From: Sulfurimonas sp.
GTDB taxonomy: Bacteria > Campylobacterota > Campylobacteria > Campylobacterales > Sulfurimonadaceae
Assembly: GCA_026987995.1 (NCBI GenBank)
Contig: JALSMC010000290.1
Coordinates: forward strand, 1-6,946
Direction: 5' to 3'
DNA: 6,946 nucleotides
The position numbers and the translations under genes are program-made. Positions 5,384 through 6,946 of the stretch are shown piece after piece. Position 1 is the stretch's first letter, and every line of letters starts with the position of its first letter. The notes beneath the pieces are model-generated. The model saw only the letters and a program-made list of their open reading frames with translations. It did not search any database and was not told the DNA's origin.

Positions 5384-6306
5384 AAAAAATACAAACAGCA
5401 CTTCTAAAGTGGTATAAAAAAGAGGGGCGCCATGAACTTCCATGGCGTTTAACTGACAATCTTTACCATGTGTATCTTAGTGAGATAATGCTCCAACAAA
5501 CACAGGTAAATCGTGTAAGAGATGAGTACTATCCTCAGTTTTTGGCTAAATTTCCCTCGCTTAAAGCACTAGCAAATGCTCATCAAGATGATGTGCTTGC
5601 TGCTTGGAGTGGGCTTGGTTACTACTCCCGAGCTAGAAACCTACACAAAACTGCCAAACTCACCCAAGATGGACTGCCTCAAACAACAAAAGAGCTGATG
5701 GCACTTCCAGGCATCGGTGAGTACACAGCTAGTGCAGTTTGTAGTTTTGGGCTAAGTCAAAATGTACCTGTAGTCGATACAAATATTGCTAGAGTCATTA
5801 AACGCCACTTCGCACTACTCTCCCCTAAAGTAAAAACTCTATGGCAACAAGCCGAAGTTTTTGTAAATGCAAAGGAGCCTAGAAGTCACAACCTTGCTTT
5901 AATGGATTTGGGTTCACTCATCTGTCTGCCTAAAAACCCTAAATGCGAAGAATGCCCACTTGAAAACTCCTGTTTAGGAAAAGCGGAACCAGAGATATAC
6001 ACAAAAACTAAAAAAACAGTCTATGAAAATATGGAACTGTTTTTAGGAGTTTGTATTAAGAATGAAAAAATTGTACTTGAAACCTCAACACAAAAAATGT
6101 ACAAAGATATGTTAGTTTTGCCAAATGTTGAGCCCATTGAAGAAGATTATATAGGAGAGTTTAAACACTCCTATACTAAGTATAAAATCACTGTTAAACT
6201 CTATAGAGTAGAAACTGTTCCAGAGAATATCACTTGGATAAATTTAAAAGATTTAGAGTCCTCACCCATCTCTTCACTTACAAAAAAAGCTCAGAAGTTT
6301 TTTTAA
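5380..6306 (+). CDS. mutY: A/G-specific adenine DNA glycosylase MutY
   Basis: Base-excision repair enzyme that removes adenine mispaired with 8-oxoguanine, limiting G:C to T:A mutation after oxidative damage. Its 308 residues are somewhat short for the family (about 350 in E. coli). Catalytic E35 lies in SEIMLQQTQV (34-43), the helix-hairpin-helix is LPGIGEYTASAV (109-120), and catalytic D133 is in VVDTNIARVIKR (131-142). The [4Fe-4S] ligands C182-x6-C189-x2-C192-x5-C198 are all present. A shortened Nudix-like 8-oxoG recognition domain follows (about 215-308). At the place of the E. coli FSH loop it reads HSYTKYKI (263-270), i.e. Y-T-K in place of F-S-H. The start overlaps the methyltransferase stop by 4 bp. 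Its TAA overlaps the convergent kinase stop within TTAA. Confidence 0.97.
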   Translation: MKKIQTALLKWYKKEGRHELPWRLTDNLYHVYLSEIMLQQTQVNRVRDEYYPQFLAKFPSLKALANAHQDDVLAAWSGLGYYSRARNLHKTAKLTQDGLPQTTKELMALPGIGEYTASAVCSFGLSQNVPVVDTNIARVIKRHFALLSPKVKTLWQQAEVFVNAKEPRSHNLALMDLGSLICLPKNPKCEECPLENSCLGKAEPEIYTKTKKTVYENMELFLGVCIKNEKIVLETSTQKMYKDMLVLPNVEPIEEDYIGEFKHSYTKYKITVKLYRVETVPENITWINLKDLESSPISSLTKKAQKFF

Positions 6307-6311
6307 AACTT
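6295..6311. repeat. AT-rich 7-bp inverted repeat across the convergent stops
   Basis: AAGTTTT (6295-6301) and AAAACTT (6305-6311) flank TTT and span the overlapping stop codons of mutY and the histidine kinase. It could act as a weak bidirectional 3'-end stem, but it has little G/C and lacks a separate downstream T-tract, so I do not call it a terminator. Confidence 0.25.
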
Positions 6312-6946
6312 TAGTCTAAACTCACTCCCCTCTCCAAGAACAGATTTAACCTCTACCTCTATCTTATAAGTATCACAAATCTGTTTAACGATGTTGAGCC
6401 CTACTCCAAAACCACCTGCGATTTTTGAGTCACGACTGTAGAGCTCAAAGATTGCTTCTAGTTTGTCTTTTGCTATGCCTACTCCTTCATCTTTTATGAT
6501 AAAGAGCCCCTCTTTTAAAGTAATGTGTATGGTACTCTCAGGCATAGAGTACTTGATGGCATTTGATAGCAGGTTTGAGATGAGGAGTTCGGCACGAGAT
6601 TCTATGATATATAGCGATGCTTCTTCTATCACGGTTTCTACCACTATACCCTTTGCATCACTTAGCTCTGAGTAGTACTTCACCACTCGCTTTACTACCT
6701 CATCAAGTGCTACATTAGTACTCTCTTCTTGTTTATCACTAAAGTTCAAGTAAGTAAGTGAGTTGTATATAGTCTCGAGTTGTTTGGTACTTATAGAGAT
6801 ATTTGTAAGGATTTTTTTATCATATACCTCTTTTTTTATAGCACGAGAAGCACTCATTTTTAAGGCTGTAATTGGTGTGTTTAGCTCATGTGATACATCT
6901 TGAATGAACTCTTCTATCTGCTCTATGCGTTTATGGACTGGTTTCA
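6303..6946 (-). CDS. Sensor histidine kinase, C-terminal part (5' end outside window)
   Basis: Two-component sensor kinase core, which autophosphorylates on His and passes the phosphate to a response regulator. The frame stays open past the ATG at 6857 to the window edge (213 codons visible), so that ATG is internal and the sensor/membrane part lies outside. The added segment reads FIQDVSHELNTPITALK, the H box, with the phospho-accepting His at 6888-6890. Counting from the 6857 ATG, the N box is NLLSNAIKYS (95-104), G1 is KDEGVGI (122-128), the F region is FELYSR (137-142) and G2 is GGFGVGLNIVKQI (148-160). This makes a complete HisKA plus HATPase_c pair with all ATP-binding boxes. Its stop overlaps the mutY stop by 4 bp. 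The stimulus and partner regulator cannot be inferred from this fragment. Confidence 0.95.
   Translation of the reverse strand, partial: KPVHKRIEQIEEFIQDVSHELNTPITALKMSASRAIKKEVYDKKILTNISISTKQLETIYNSLTYLNFSDKQEESTNVALDEVVKRVVKYYSELSDAKGIVVETVIEEASLYIIESRAELLISNLLSNAIKYSMPESTIHITLKEGLFIIKDEGVGIAKDKLEAIFELYSRDSKIAGGFGVGLNIVKQICDTYKIEVEVKSVLGEGSEFRLKF

Overview
The window looks like chromosome from a free-living Campylobacterota (epsilonproteobacterial) species, most likely Sulfurimonas-like. This rests on the AT-rich, lysine-rich coding style, tightly packed short operons, and the general look of the proteins. It was judged by eye, without database comparison. No tRNA, rRNA, CRISPR array, insertion sequence, integrase or phage gene is visible, and no gene-free stretch exceeds about 160 bp.

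Layout, left to right. The + strand opens with the 3' end of a ribonuclease H gene (rnhA), cut by the window edge, followed by a small unrecognised protein with a possible zinc site. A DUF2237 gene lies on the - strand. A 161-bp divergent intergenic region then leads into a three-gene + operon: an exported YbcL-like PEBP protein, a DUF1059 protein and a four-helix DUF3147 membrane protein. This operon runs tail to tail, with a 15-bp overlap, into a - strand operon of a pirin gene followed by a fused gene. The fused gene carries two CDGSH [2Fe-2S] domains joined to an FMN/[3Fe-4S] glutamate-synthase-type domain. A 76-bp divergent promoter region contains a perfect 10-bp inverted repeat whose two arms each carry a TATACT -10-like hexamer, one facing each way. 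On the other side a + operon encodes a TPMT-like class I methyltransferase and the adenine glycosylase MutY (4-bp ATGA overlap). MutY meets, tail to tail, a sensor histidine kinase that runs off the right edge.

Functionally the window combines nucleic-acid maintenance (RNase H, MutY), a redox unit (pirin plus CDGSH-GltS fusion) and a small envelope operon (PEBP, DUF1059, DUF3147). The most notable items are the CDGSH-CDGSH-GltS fusion, which has no glutaminase domain, and the symmetric operator-like palindrome between it and the methyltransferase-mutY operon. Most of the rest is ordinary housekeeping or conserved-hypothetical content. I see no strong evidence for a wholly new multi-gene system.
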